A stretch of 64,000 nucleotides of DNA, from the NCBI GenBank assembly GCA_022009855.1, contig CP091727.1, positions 4,526,001-4,590,000 of the forward strand, given 5' to 3'. This document shows positions 9,721 to 20,134 of the stretch, piece by piece. The position numbers and the translations under genes were made by a program. Within the stretch, counting starts at the first letter, position 1. Each line of letters opens with the position of its first letter. This DNA is from Lentisphaeria bacterium. Lineage in GTDB: Bacteria > Verrucomicrobiota > Lentisphaeria > Victivallales > Victivallaceae. The notes beneath the pieces were generated by a model, which saw nothing but the letters and a program-made list of their open reading frames with translations, was not told the origin of the DNA and did not search any database.

Positions 9721-11186
9721 TTTTTTTGTCCTGGTGAGCGAGGGTTCCCGTTCTGCGACGATCACCAGATGATCCGACTGGTCCTCCCAAAACGAAACGA
9801 TCCGCAGTCCGGCCTCCGGAATGAGCTCCTCCCAGCCCGCCCGGCCGGGCGAGGAATAGGGGAACTCCACGTTCTGCATCACCCCGGCGGCGATTCCCGC
9901 CCGGACACCGCCAGTCATCAGTACACAACCGCCCGGTTCGAGCCATGAGGCGATCCGGCGGAGCATCGCGCCGTGCTCACCGATCGCGAGGTGAAAGAGG
10001 GAATCCCATGCCAGCACCCCGTCAAACCGTTCTTCCGATCGGAACTCCATCGCGTCACACCGGTGAAAAACCGCGCCGGGCGCGTTCCGGCGCGCCAGTT
10101 TCAGCAGCTCGCCGGAGAAATCCACCCCGGTCACCCGGAATCCCCGGTCGAGCAGCATCCGCGTCTGGCGCCCCCAGCCGCATCCCAGTTCTAAGATGGA
10201 ACCACCTGCCGGGAGCCGGGCGATCCAGGCATCGAACGCCTGCTGTCCGTAACCGGCGGAGTCGCCCCGGCGATCCATCCGGCGAGGCGGTCGTACCCCC
10301 TCCCGCACCCGGCGGTGATGGCGAATCTGCACGGCGGCCACCGCCGCCTCGTCAGGTGTGCGGAGCACCAGGTCGTGCCGGAACGGCAGACGGAGCGTCT
10401 CGGTAAACCATTCGATTCCCGCTCCGGCAGTGCGGGGGTAAAATCCCAGTTCCGCCAGGCCGGCTTTCAACGCCGGCAGCGAACCGGCTCCGGCGGGCAG
10501 ATATTCCAGGCGCGCCACCGCCCCGGAACCGTCGCCGGTCTCCAGACAGCCGCCGAAGCGGGCGGCGACCGGAGCGAGGAGATGCCGCAGTTCTTCCTGC
10601 TGTTCCGGAGATGCGGGCGGCCGCCCCGGCAGCTCGGCTTCAGGGTCCCGGATGTAGAAGAGGTCGTGCACCATGACCCCGCCGCCGACCGGCTTCTCAT
10701 ACCGTCCCGCCCGGAGCATGCCCAGCCGAGCGGCGACCCGGAGCGAACTTTCGTTCTCCGGGCGAATATCGGCGATCACCCGCCCTGCGTTCCGCCGCCG
10801 GAACGCGAAGTCCAGACATTCCCGTGCCCCCTCCGTCGCATAGCCGCGGTGCTGAAACTCCTTCCGCAGCATCCAGCCGATGCCGAGATGGGAGCGGCCT
10901 TCGATCTCCTCCGGAATCAGTCCGATCTGGCCGACCGGCTCGCCCGGACTCCCGCTCGACCGCCAGCCAGTGTCCACAACCGATACTGCCGGTAGCGGGC
11001 GAGCGTCCGCTCGAGCCAGCCTTGCACCTCACTTTCCGAAAACGCGTGCTCCCAGGCGTGCATCACTTCAATATCCTGCAGCATCGACCGGAGCACAGGC
11101 AGATCCGCCGGAGTCATCTCCCGCAAAATCAGCCGTTCCGTCGAAAGGATAACCCGCCCTGAAGTTTCCGCCGGATGACCGTTCAC
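9679..11186 (-). CDS. GNAT N-acetyltransferase fused to a SAM-dependent methyltransferase, frameshifted
   Basis: The N-terminal half is a RimJ/RimL-like GNAT domain (STERLILREMTPADLPVL, EPVGQIGLIPEEI, the acetyl-CoA loop FQHRGYATEGARECLDFAF, ENESSLRVAARLGM). A middle segment follows, then a class I methyltransferase domain (GSILELGCGWGRQTRMLLDRGFRVTGVDFS, VLAWDSLFHL). Small compensating frame changes occur near 10970, 10945 and 10250-10300. The stop lies inside the antisense tRNA-Lys, so the last 12 residues come from tRNA complement. The start overlaps the upstream gene stop (ATGA). The substrate is unknown; an antibiotic or peptide modifier is possible. Confidence 0.75.
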
Positions 11187-12304
11187 GGCCGTTCCTCCGG
11201 TCGCCCGGGCCGAAGTTTTGCTCCTGCGCGCAGAAGCGCGTTCGCGTCGACCTGGTCCAGCCCCGCCTTCGCTTCCAGCGAAACTCGAATCACCCAGAAG
11301 GGCTCCGAACCGCCGCGGAAATACTCCCCGGCCGCGGTGAAGTCAAAGTAGGAGACCGGTTCCACCGGATTCCCCGGGCGTCGCACGGCATATCCTCGGC
11401 ACGCCGCAGAGGTCCGACGGTCACTGTCGGCGGGAGATTCCGCCCCTCATCGCTCCCGCACAGTTCGGCGGCCAGACACTTTGCCTCCTCGCCGCGGCAG
11501 CGTACCAGCAGGGTTACCTCCGTCAACCGTCCGAACTGAAACACCAGTGTGGTGGCTGCGACATTGCGTTCCCGGTGGTTGCCGCGGTAAACCAGAGTTT
11601 CGCCGAACATGTTGTCGTACCGCCGAAACAGATTGTACCGCTTCCGGTAGAATTTTTCCTGTCGAAAGAACTCCGACACCGTGCAGCCGAGCGTGAAATC
11701 GCAGAATTTCTCCGGAATCGGCGACAGTTGTTCAAGCACACGAGCCCGCACCATTTCCGCAGGAAAGAAGCGGTACTCCGGCGGTCCGCTGCGAAGGCGT
11801 CCGGTGCCGCTGCAGAAACGACAGGACACAAACTCCTGTTTCGCGGCTTCATCCAGAAACGCCGCGGAGTCGACAAACGACCTCATCTTTCGAACCGGTG
11901 CCAGGTTGACCCGTCCGATGCCGGCACAGCCGAAGCAGCGAACCGGAGTCTCTCTGATCGCACGATACTCCAGTTCCGCAGCATGACGCAGGAGAAATGC
12001 CGGGAGACGCGCCAAACGGAACTGCCGTTCCAGCCCCAGGCTCCCCGCCAATGCGCGGAGTCGATTGCTCATCCGAAGCGTCTCACGCCGGAAGTAATCA
12101 CACCCCCAATCCTCCTCCCCGCACTCCCAGCAAAGTCCGGCATACTGCAGACAGAGACGCGCGACGGTCTCCCCGGTCTTTCGCCCCGGATACCTCGTCG
12201 AACGCCGTGACGATCCGCCGGAAAAGTCCGCGCTCTACGTCGAGCTCCGACTTCTCCACCCGAGCAAGTTCATCCACCGTGAGATTGTCAATTCTGACGG
12301 CCAT
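11183..12304 (-). CDS. protein of unknown function with paired CxxCxGxG zinc motifs, frameshifted
   Basis: Three frames join into a protein of about 370 residues: MAVRIDNLTVDELARVEKSE, then LCLQYAGLCWECGEEDWGCDYFRRE, the central part MSNRLRALAGSLGLERQF, and the C-terminal part VEPVSYFDFTAAGEYFRGG to RPGRPEERP. Two DnaJ-like zinc motifs, CFGCAGIGR and CRFCSGTGR, lie about 40 residues apart. No J domain is seen and the family is not recognised. Breaks fall near 12190 and 11385. It overlaps the GNAT-methyltransferase start and the end of the protease-like gene, so the three are one operon. Confidence 0.6.
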
Positions 12305-12944
12305 GAGCCCCTCTTCCCGGCGACGCCCCCGACCTCGTACCGGAACGGGACGCCGGTCCGGCAACGACACCGACCACCCGACCGTCCGCGGTGAGCAGCG
12401 GACCACCGCGAAACCCGGGCAGAAACCGGATGTCCGTCTCCAGATGGTTCGGCCCGATTCCCGTCACCCTTCCATACCGCGCGGTGATCGCGCCGGCCTC
12501 CTCGCCCCCGCCGCAGGCGTAAACTTCGCGTCCCGGCGGCAGAACCCCGGTGCGCGTCGGAAGCGCCAGCGGCACGGGAGGCTCTCCTTCCGGCGGTTCA
12601 TACCCCAGGATCACCAGATCGCGCTTCCGCGACTCCAACACCTCCCGAATCCGGAAACTCCGCCCGTTTGCATCGCATAGCGTCGGAGAGGAGAGTTCGA
12701 ACCAGGTGCGGGCACTGGTGAGAATCACCGGCTGTTTCCAGAGCGTGGCAAAAAGGCTCCGCCTCTCCCGTCGGGAGAGTTCACCAGCAGAAATGCATTG
12801 CCGTTTTCCCGCGGCGTTCCCCGCGCAGCAGGCTCCTCCGCCGCCCCCGCGGGCGGCAGCAGAAGAATCGAAAGGACCACCGACAGCCGCCGCAGCCGGG
12901 AACCGAAAGCCGGAATCATCTTCCGAAAGATTTTCATTTTCATC
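12288..12944 (-). CDS. secreted trypsin-like fold protein lacking catalytic residues, frameshifted
   Basis: A signal peptide (MKMKIFRKMIPAFGSRLRRLSVVLSILLLPPAGAA) precedes a trypsin/HtrA-like beta-barrel pattern. VILTSARTWFELSSPTL stands where proteases have the catalytic His. DLVILGYEPPEGEPPVPLAL stands where the Asp lies. FLPGFRGGPLLTADGRVVGVVAG stands where GNSGGP is expected. His and Ser are thus replaced, which suggests an inactive homologue. Frame changes near 12762. The ATG at 12944 gives the signal peptide; longer upstream frames are low-quality sequence. Confidence 0.6.
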   Translation of the reverse strand, partial: DENENLSEDDSGFRFPAAAAVGGPFDSSAAARGGGGGACCAGNAAGKRQCISAGELSRRERRSLFATLWKQPVILTSARTWFELSSPTLCDANGRSFRIREVLESRKRDLVILGYEPPEGEPPVPLALPTRTGVLPPGREVYACGGGEEAGAITARYGRVTGIGPNHLETDIRFLPGFRGGPLLTADGRVVGVVAGPASRSGTRSGASPGRGAHGRQN

Positions 12945-13354
12945 GCACCTCTCTCCTCTCTCCGCCCCCCATCGCAGAAACGGCAGCGGTTCCGATCCGT
13001 ATCCAAAATACCACAGGAAGGAGGACGTTGCAACCCGATTTGCAGCAAGCTGTGAGAGAAAAGCAACATTCCGGCAAAGTTGCACCGGCCATGGAGCAAA
13101 CGCGGGGAAGTGCTGTAACGCAGAGGCCGCACCGATGTGTCCCGTTTCTCCGGCACAGAGCCTCATCCCCGGAACGGTCGGAAGTTTGCCCCTGCCCGTA
13201 TACCGCAACCTCCTTCGCTTTCAATGCGGCGGAAACAAAAGCCGCTGCTCAAAGCGCTCCCCATCGCCCCACTCCTCGCGGTCGAAACGACGCAGAGGAG
13301 AGCTTCTCCCCGGGCCGCGGCACAATGTTCGAAATCACCGAAACGGGAAGAGGG
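12945..13354. other. non-coding leader region of the protease-like operon
   Basis: About 410 bases between the end of the MATE gene and the start of the protease-like gene, both on the minus strand. The only structure I can support is the minus-strand promoter listed separately. Open frames here lack codon bias and family features. Confidence 0.5.
13005..13033 (-). promoter_or_regulatory. putative sigma70 promoter of the protease-like operon
   Basis: On the minus strand, TTGCAA (13033-13028) and TATTTT (13010-13005) are separated by 17 bases, about 60 bases upstream of the ATG at 12944. Confidence 0.5.
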
Positions 13355-14692
13355 CTAGAAATATCGCCCGGAAAGGCGGCGAATCAGGCGGAAATAGCTC
13401 CAGGCCAGCGGAATCAAAGCGCCGATCCACGCGGCGGGATTGGAGAGACAGACACCGGCGTAACCGAACCACGCCCCCAGCAGAGGCGCGCCGAACGAGC
13501 GCACAAAAAGTTCACTCACCCCCGCCATCATGGGCACGAAAGCATATCCCATTCCCTGCAGAGCGTTGCGGTAGATAAAAAGCAATCCGAGCAGGACGTA
13601 GAATCCCCCGTTGGTTACCATGTAGATGCGGACCAGATGGACGATCTCCGTCTGGCCGTCGCCGAGGAACAGAGCGGTGAACTGCGGGCAGAACACGATT
13701 ACGACAATTCCGATTCCTATCGCGAACACCGTCGAAAGCTTCATGCAGGCATTCACCCCATGGCGAACCCGGCTGTAAAGTTTTGCCCCGTAGTTCTGCG
13801 CGGCAAAGGTCGCCACCGCAATGCCGATGGAGAATCCGGGCTGAACCGCGATCTGGTCCACCTTCGCCGCCGCGGTGAACGCGGCGATCGTCGTTGAACC
13901 GAACCGGTTCAGGACTGCCTGCAAGACGATCACACCGACCGCGGTGATGGAGAACTGAAACGCCATCGGCAGGGCGATTCGGAGATGCTCCCAGGCGAAT
14001 TTCCAGTCAAAGTTCCAGTCGTCGCGTCGCAGATGAAGCAACCGGAAATGGCGGCGGGCATAGCGGTAACACCAGAATCCGGCCGCAAACTGAGATACCA
14101 CCGTTGCCCACGCCGCACCGGCCACCCCCATGTCGAACCAGAGGATGAAAATGAAATCCAGTACGATATTCAGCACCGAAGCGATGATGAGGAAGATGAG
14201 CGGCGTCCTGCTGTCGCCGAGCGCACGGATAATGCCGGAGATCAGATTGTAGAACACCGTCGCACCGATGCCGATAAAGATGGCAGAAAGATATCCGCTC
14301 GCGCCGTCGAAGATGTCTTCCGGCGTATTCATCATCCGCAGCAGCGGACGGGTGAGCAGCACGCTGGCCACCGTCGCAACCAGCGACACCCCGGCACAGA
14401 GGATGGTGGCGGTTGCGATCGATCGCCGCACTCCCCGATGGTCCTTCGCCCCGAACCGCTGTGCGGTGATCACCGTCACGCCCCCGGTGAACCCGAAAAA
14501 GAAACCGAGCACCAGAAAACAGAGCGGCCCGGTCGCGCCCACCGCCGCCAGCGCCTGCACGCCGATCGTGCGGCCGACGATCACCGTGTCGGCGATATTG
14601 TAGAGCTGCTGAAACACGTTGCCGATCAGCAGCGGAATGGTGAACATCACGATCAGCCGCAGCGGGCTGCCGACAGTCATATCCTGGGTCAT
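13355..14692 (-). CDS. MATE family efflux transporter
   Basis: Intact inner-membrane cation antiporter of 445 residues with about 12 hydrophobic segments. MATE landmarks are IPLLIGNVFQQLYNIADTVIVGRTIG at the N-terminus, GFTGGVTVITAQRFGAKD, RALGDSRTPLIF, and the second-half counterpart AVATFAAQNYGAK. This order is typical of the DinF/NorM superfamily, which exports drugs or metabolites; the substrate is unknown. It is transcribed away from gltX. Confidence 0.93.
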   Translation of the reverse strand: MTQDMTVGSPLRLIVMFTIPLLIGNVFQQLYNIADTVIVGRTIGVQALAAVGATGPLCFLVLGFFFGFTGGVTVITAQRFGAKDHRGVRRSIATATILCAGVSLVATVASVLLTRPLLRMMNTPEDIFDGASGYLSAIFIGIGATVFYNLISGIIRALGDSRTPLIFLIIASVLNIVLDFIFILWFDMGVAGAAWATVVSQFAAGFWCYRYARRHFRLLHLRRDDWNFDWKFAWEHLRIALPMAFQFSITAVGVIVLQAVLNRFGSTTIAAFTAAAKVDQIAVQPGFSIGIAVATFAAQNYGAKLYSRVRHGVNACMKLSTVFAIGIGIVVIVFCPQFTALFLGDGQTEIVHLVRIYMVTNGGFYVLLGLLFIYRNALQGMGYAFVPMMAGVSELFVRSFGAPLLGAWFGYAGVCLSNPAAWIGALIPLAWSYFRLIRRLSGRYF

Positions 14693-14824
14693 GAAAAATC
14701 CGGGTGTTCTGAAAAAATGTCTTTGGGAAAGTAATTCCGCATAAAATAACGCTACCCGTCCCCGCTTTCAAGGAGCACTTGATAAAAAAAATGGTGTTTT
14801 CCCGCGGATTCCGTCGGTCGGAAT

Positions 14825-14853
14825 TTGCAATCGGACCATTCCGACTGTACATT
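14825..14853 (+). promoter_or_regulatory. putative sigma70 promoter of gltX
   Basis: TTGCAA (14825-14830) and TACATT (14848-14853) are separated by 17 bases, about 50 bases before the gltX start, in the divergent space with the MATE gene. Confidence 0.5.
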
Positions 14854-14904
14854 GGGTATTTGTCTTCAATCAACAACTCCACAACGATAATGGATTTTAC
14901 TGTC

Positions 14905-16358
14905 ATGAGCAACACACAGACCGTCCGAACCCGTTTCGCCCCGAGCCCGACCGGCTTCATGCACGTGGGCAACCTCCGCACCGCCCTCTATGCCTTCCTG
15001 CTGGCGAAGTCGCAGGGCGGGAAATTCGTCCTGCGGATCGAGGACACCGACCGCAACCGCTATGTCGAAAACGCGGTCGAGGTGATTTACCGCACCCTCG
15101 AACAGGCGGGCCTTCCTCACGATGAAGGCCCGGACGTCGGCGGCGATTTCGGTCCCTACATCCAAAGCGAACGCAAATCGATCTACCTCGCCTACGCCGA
15201 GGAGCTGGTCCGGCGCGGCGCGGCCTACTACTGCTTCTGCGACAAGACCGAAGAGCACGACGGCGACGAGGAGAGCGCCTCCACCGGCTACGACGGCCGC
15301 TGCCGCAACCTCTCCGAAGCGGTGGTGAAACAGCACCTCGCCGACGGCAAGCCCTACGTCATTCGCCAGAAGATCGACAAGGAGGGAGTCAGCACCTTCG
15401 ACGACCTCGTCTTCGGCAGCATCACCATCGAGAACAAGGTGCTTGACGACCAGATCCTCATCAAACGCGACGGCATGCCCACCTACAACTTCGCCAACGT
15501 GGTCGACGATCACCTGATGCAGATCACCCACGTGGTGCGCGGTTCGGAATACCTCCCTCCACCCCCAAGTACAATCTGCTCTACACCGCCTTCGGCTGGG
15601 AGATTCCGCAGTATGTCCACCTGCCGCTCATCATGGGGCGGAGCGAGGACGGCACCATCGCCAAGCTCTCCAAGCGGCACGGGTCGGTGAGTTTCGAAAA
15701 TCTCGTCGCCGAAGGATACCTCCCGGAAGCGATCGTCAACTACATCGCCCTGCTCGGCTGGTCCCCGAAGAACGACCGCGAAATCTTCCCGATGCCGGAA
15801 CTGATCGAAACCTTCAGCATCCACGGGCTCAACAAATCCCCCGCGGTCTTCGACTACGGCAAGCTCAAGTGGATGAACGGCGAATACATCAAGGCGATGG
15901 CGCCGGAGGAGTTCGCCCGCAGAAGCTTTCCCTTCAGCGGACTCGAAGGAACTCTCCTCGCGGAGAAGTGGAACAGAATCGCACCGCTCCTCCAGCAGCG
16001 CGTCGAAAAACTCGATGAGATTCCGGAGAAGATCGCCTTCCTCCGTGCGCTGCCCGAATATGGCGTCGACTTCTTCTGCAACAAGAAGAGCAAATCCAAT
16101 CCGGAGATCGCGAAAACGATCCTCAACGATCTGCTCCCCGCCTGCGAAGCGCAGCAGGAGTGGAGTGCGGAAGCGCTCAGCGCCCTCTTCACCACCTACG
16201 CAACGGAACACGGTATGAAACTCGGACTGCCGATGTGGGGAGTCCGGATCGCCGTCTCCGGCTGCCTGGTCACCCCCGGCGGCCCGGCGGAGATCATGGA
16301 GATTCTGGGGAAAGAGGAGTCGCTCCGCCGCATCCGGCTCGCGCTCGGCAAGCTCTGA
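14905..16358 (+). CDS. gltX: glutamyl-tRNA synthetase, frameshifted
   Basis: Charges tRNA-Glu (and possibly tRNA-Gln if non-discriminating). Class I signatures are RFAPSPTGFMHVGNLRTALYAFLL (HIGH variant HVGN) and the KMSKS variant KLSKRHGSVSF. One C is missing near 15553-15560, in a run of C-rich codons. Correcting it joins RGSEYLPSTPKYNLLYTAFGWEIPQYVHLPLIMG, and the total is about 484 residues. An in-frame ATG at 14890 is an alternative start; I prefer 14905 because it begins MSNTQTVRTRFAPSPTG. The gene is essential, so the frameshift is almost certainly an error. Confidence 0.95.
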
Positions 16359-16365
16359 GCCTGCG

Positions 16366-16975
16366 TCAGGAAAAGAGCAGGTGGAGGAGCATTCCCGCCG
16401 CGGCGGAGGAGAAGATCACCCCCATGATGCTCATCTTGCGGTAGTAGAGCACCAGTCCGGAGCCGATCAGCACCGGGAACATCTCCCAGCAGACGGAGAA
16501 CGCCCCGGCATAGGCTTCCGGACTGCCCACCAGCTTCCGGACGAAGTAGTCGATCGGAATTTGTTCGGAGAAGATCGACATGCCGAGGCAGGCCACCAGC
16601 GCGGAGGCCACCAGAGCCACCGTCACCGGCTTCACACCGAACATCAGACTGCGCACCAGGCGGCTCTTCTCCCCCCTTCTGGTAGAAACGGGTCGCCAGC
16701 GACATCAGGATCATCGACGGCGTCAGCAGCCCGATGGTGGCGGCGAGTCCGCCCGCCCAGCCCGCCTGCCGGAAACCGAGGAACGTGGCCAGGTTGACGC
16801 CGATCGGCCCGGGGGTGATCTGTGACACCGCCATAAAGTTGCCGAGCTCCTCCAGCGTCAGCCACTGCCGGGCGGTGACCAGTTCGTCGATGTAGAACTG
16901 CAGCAGACTGCCGCCGCCGTTGAGGCAGAGCAGTCCGAAACCGCAGAAGAGCAGGAAAAGTTTCAGCAGAATCAT
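16366..16975 (-). CDS. chromate transporter-family protein, downstream half, frameshifted
   Basis: Member of the short, paired CHR/ChrA inner-membrane family. MILLKLFLLFCGFGLLCLNGGGSLLQFYIDELV and NFMAVSQITPGPIGVNLATFLGF match the FxxFGGG and SQxxPGP signatures. Frame changes near 16672 at a G4 run and continues VKPVTVALVASALVACLGMS to GVIFSSAAAGMLLHLLFS. The ATG overlaps the stop of the partner gene by four bases. Together they make the usual two-subunit transporter. Chromate as substrate is inferred from the family. Confidence 0.88.
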
Positions 16976-17605
16976 TTCGCCTCCTTCTCTCCCAGTTCAC
17001 TGCCCGGCGGCATCTTCCGGCAGATCAGCATGCAGTAGACCACGCCGAAGAGGAGTCCTCCGCCGATCAGCCAGCCCGGATTCATGTGGCCGACCAGAAT
17101 CAGCAGCAGACAGGCGAAGAAGAGCACCTTCTGCACCGGATTGCCCACCGACCCGCGCCAGATGCGGAGCATCGCCACGAAGGTGAGCGCGGTCATCGCG
17201 GTCCGCACCCCGGCGAACGCCCCGGCCAGCAGCGGGTGGCCGATCGGAATGAGATCGAATCCCATCGCCACGAGCGAAATCACCAGAAACGACGGTGTCG
17301 CCACTCCGGTGAGCGCGGCAAACGCGCCGGGGGAATCCCGCCACCCGGAATCCGGCGTAGATCGCGACGTTCCCCGCCGTCAACCCGGGCACCACCTGAA
17401 TCAGGGCGAGCATGTCGGAGAGTTCCCCGTCACGGAGCCAGTGGTATTTCCGGACAAACACCTCCTCCGCCACCAGCAGAATAGCGAAGCCGCCGCCTAC
17501 CACGAAGAGGGCAATCTTGAAGAACTCCCAGAAGAGCACCCGGCAGAGTTTCCACCGGGAGGAGGCGGGAAGAGGCGGCTCCGGCGACTGAATCGTTGTT
17601 TCCAT
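16972..17605 (-). CDS. chromate transporter-family protein, upstream half, frameshifted
   Basis: Partner subunit of the preceding entry. FKIALFVVGGGFAILLVAEEVFVRKYHW and ALIQVVPGLTAGNVAIYAGFRVAGFPG carry the corresponding CHR motifs. Frame changes near 17325 at a GGGGG run (GFPGAFAALTGVATPSFLVISLVAMGF). I chose the ATG at 17605 (METTIQSPE). A longer frame starts at 17686 but adds a low-complexity extension. Confidence 0.87.
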
Positions 17606-17770
17606 CTTTCGGTATCCATCAAAAAAAATTCCGGGCGGCTCCGGTGCGCTGCCGGAATCCGCCGCGGGTGAATGCGGATGATTCATCTATAAAACGTAAC
17701 ACCACTTTCCCCGTTTGTCAACCACTCGAGGAACGTTCTCCGGGGAAACCCTCCCCGGCGTTCCCCTGCC

Positions 17771-17799
17771 TTGACAAGCCTGTGGTTCGATGCTATGTT
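17771..17799 (+). promoter_or_regulatory. sigma70 promoter of the alpha-mannosidase gene
   Basis: A perfect -35 TTGACA (17771-17776) and a -10 TATGTT (17794-17799) have 17-base spacing, about 57 bases before the ATG at 17856. Confidence 0.65.
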
Positions 17800-17855
17800 T
17801 TAAAAAAATCAACATAACGCTCATCCCCCAGGAAAAGGACACAAAATCTGTCATC

Positions 17856-20099
17856 ATGAGCGCAAAAAAACTGTACGTCATCGCCAACTCTCACATGGAT
17901 CCCATCTGGCTCTGGCGACTGCGCGAGGGCCGCTCCACCTGGCTCAACACCTGCCGCTCGGTCGTACGGATGCTGAAAAAATATCCGTTCCTCAAATTCT
18001 GCCGCTCATCGAGCAGTTGCTACGAGTGGCTTGAAGCGTGCGACCCGGCGCTCTTCGCCGAGATCAGGGAACTGGTCGACGCAGGGCGCTGGGAGCCGGT
18101 CGGCGGTTGGATCGAACAGTCCGACACCATCATCACTCCGGGCGAAGTTCTGTTCCGGCAGGCGGAGTTCGGCAAGCGGTACTTTCGGGAAAAGTTCGGC
18201 AAAGAGGTCAGGATCGGCTATAGCGTCGACGCCTTCGGCCAGAATGCGGGACTGCCGAAGATCCTGAAAACGACCGGCTTCGACCGCTACGTCTTCATGC
18301 GTCCGATGGCGGAGGAGAAAACCATGCCCTATCTCTTTCGCTGGCGCGGCGACGACGGCAGCGAAGTGCTCACGCTGCGCATCCGGCTGGCCTACTGCAC
18401 CCCTGCCCGGCTGGCAGAAGAAACAGGAGCTGTTCGACTGGATCGATCAGCTCTTCGCGGAGGGAGACGAGCATCAGACCTTCTTCTTCGGCGTCGGCGA
18501 CCACGGTGGCGGCATCTACGAAAAACAGTTGAACTGGCTGCTCGAAGCCGCGGAAACCCGCGCCATCGAATTCTCCACGCTGGAACACTATTTCGACGTG
18601 ATCGAGACGCTGGATCTGCCGGTCTGCGAAGGGGAACTCACCCACCATTCCCCAGGCTGCTACGCCGCGGTCTCCACGATCAAACGGCAGCTCGCTTCCG
18701 CCGAACGGACCCTGTTCAAAGCGGAGAAACTGGTTCTGGAATCCCCGGCCCGATGCCGCGGCTGACACAAAGAAGCTGGACGACGCATGGAATCAGTTGC
18801 TTTTCAACTACTTTCACGACATCTACCCCGGAACTGCCGTAAAGCGGGCGTTCGACGGCGAAGTGCGCGACCTCACCGGGTACGCCCGGTGGATCGCCTC
18901 CCTCGATTCTGGAGAAACGGCTCGGCCGTTACGCTGCACAGGCGAAAAGCGATTTTCTGAGTGAGGGCGGCGTTCTGCTCTGGAATCCGCTCCCGGTTCC
19001 GGTACGGGCGGTGTTCGGGTTCGACACCTTCTCCGATCCGAACTGCAACGGGAAGAACTTCAACGCGCTGCGCGACTGCGACGGCAATGTGATTCCACTT
19101 CAATTTCTCCGCCCCGCCACCTCTTATGGCCCGAACAACGCCTGGGGCCGGGCCACGGCAGTGGTGGATCTTCCGCCTTCCGGTCTGCGGACTTTCGCCT
19201 ATACGTATGAGAAAACCTCCGCCGCCACGCTCGGCTTCGAGCGTCAGCAAACGGCTTTCCGCCGGATCACCTTCCCGATCATCACCGACGTCGGCGACAC
19301 CTGGGGGCACGGCCTTGCCCGCCTCGGAGAAACTGCCGGCGAAGCGGAATTCGTCGGATTCGAGGAGATCGACAACGGCCCGGCGGCCAGCTGCCTGCGC
19401 GGACGTTACCGCTGGAAAGACTCCGAATTCAAATTGGATCTCTTCGCCTATGCGGGCATTCCGGAACTCTTCGCCCGCTGGAACGCCGAATGGCGCGAAA
19501 AGGATGACACGGTAAAACTCAGCTGGCGGACCGGGATCGAAGGCGGAGAATTTCTCACCGGTCAGGCCGCCGCCCTGCTCGCCCGCACTCCGGACGGGTT
19601 CGAACAGCCGTTTATCGACTTCGTCGCCGCAGCGGGAAATGACGGCAAAACCTCCGGCATTCTCGCAGAGGCGCTCCACAGCTACGACTCCTTCGGCAGT
19701 GGAGAGCTGCGGCTCACGCTGCTGCGGCCGGTCTGCTACGCGGAACACCTTCCCCACCGTCCCCATGGCGACGAAGGCTATGCCGACCTCGGTGAAGCGG
19801 AGCAGGAGTTCTGGATCAGCGACGGTCGTCCCGCGGCGGAGCTGCCAGCCACCGCCCGGGAACGGCTCTGGGGCGCAGAACACCTGGAGATCACCGCCGC
19901 CTCCGACGGCACGAAGCTCCGGCGCACCGTCTGGAGCATCGAACCGCCGTCGGCAGTCGCTCTCTGCCAGAATGACCGGGAAATCCGCCTCTGGAACAGT
20001 TCCACCGCGTCAAGCAGGATCCGGATCTGTCGCGACGGGGTCGAAATCGCCTCCCGCCTTCTGGCTCCGGCGGAAGTACGCGCATTCCCGCTCGACTGA
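17856..20099 (+). CDS. GH38-type alpha-mannosidase, several frameshifts
   Basis: Glycoside hydrolase family 38 enzyme. The N-terminal catalytic domain has the metal motif IANSHMDPIWLWRLREG and the nucleophile region GYSVDAFGQNAGLPKILKTTGFD. Then come FGVGDHGGGIYEKQL, FNYFHDIYPGTAVKRAFDGEV and a long beta-rich C-terminal half (VFGFDTFSDPNC to PAEVRAFPLD). Frame breaks fall near 18410, 18750 and 18905. The joined product is about 745 residues. No signal peptide is seen, so it is probably cytoplasmic and may degrade imported mannosides. It ends 35 bases from the convergent phosphatase gene. Confidence 0.88.
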
Positions 20100-20134
20100 C
20101 GAACCCGGAACCACCTTCCAAGCTCGTTCGGAGC

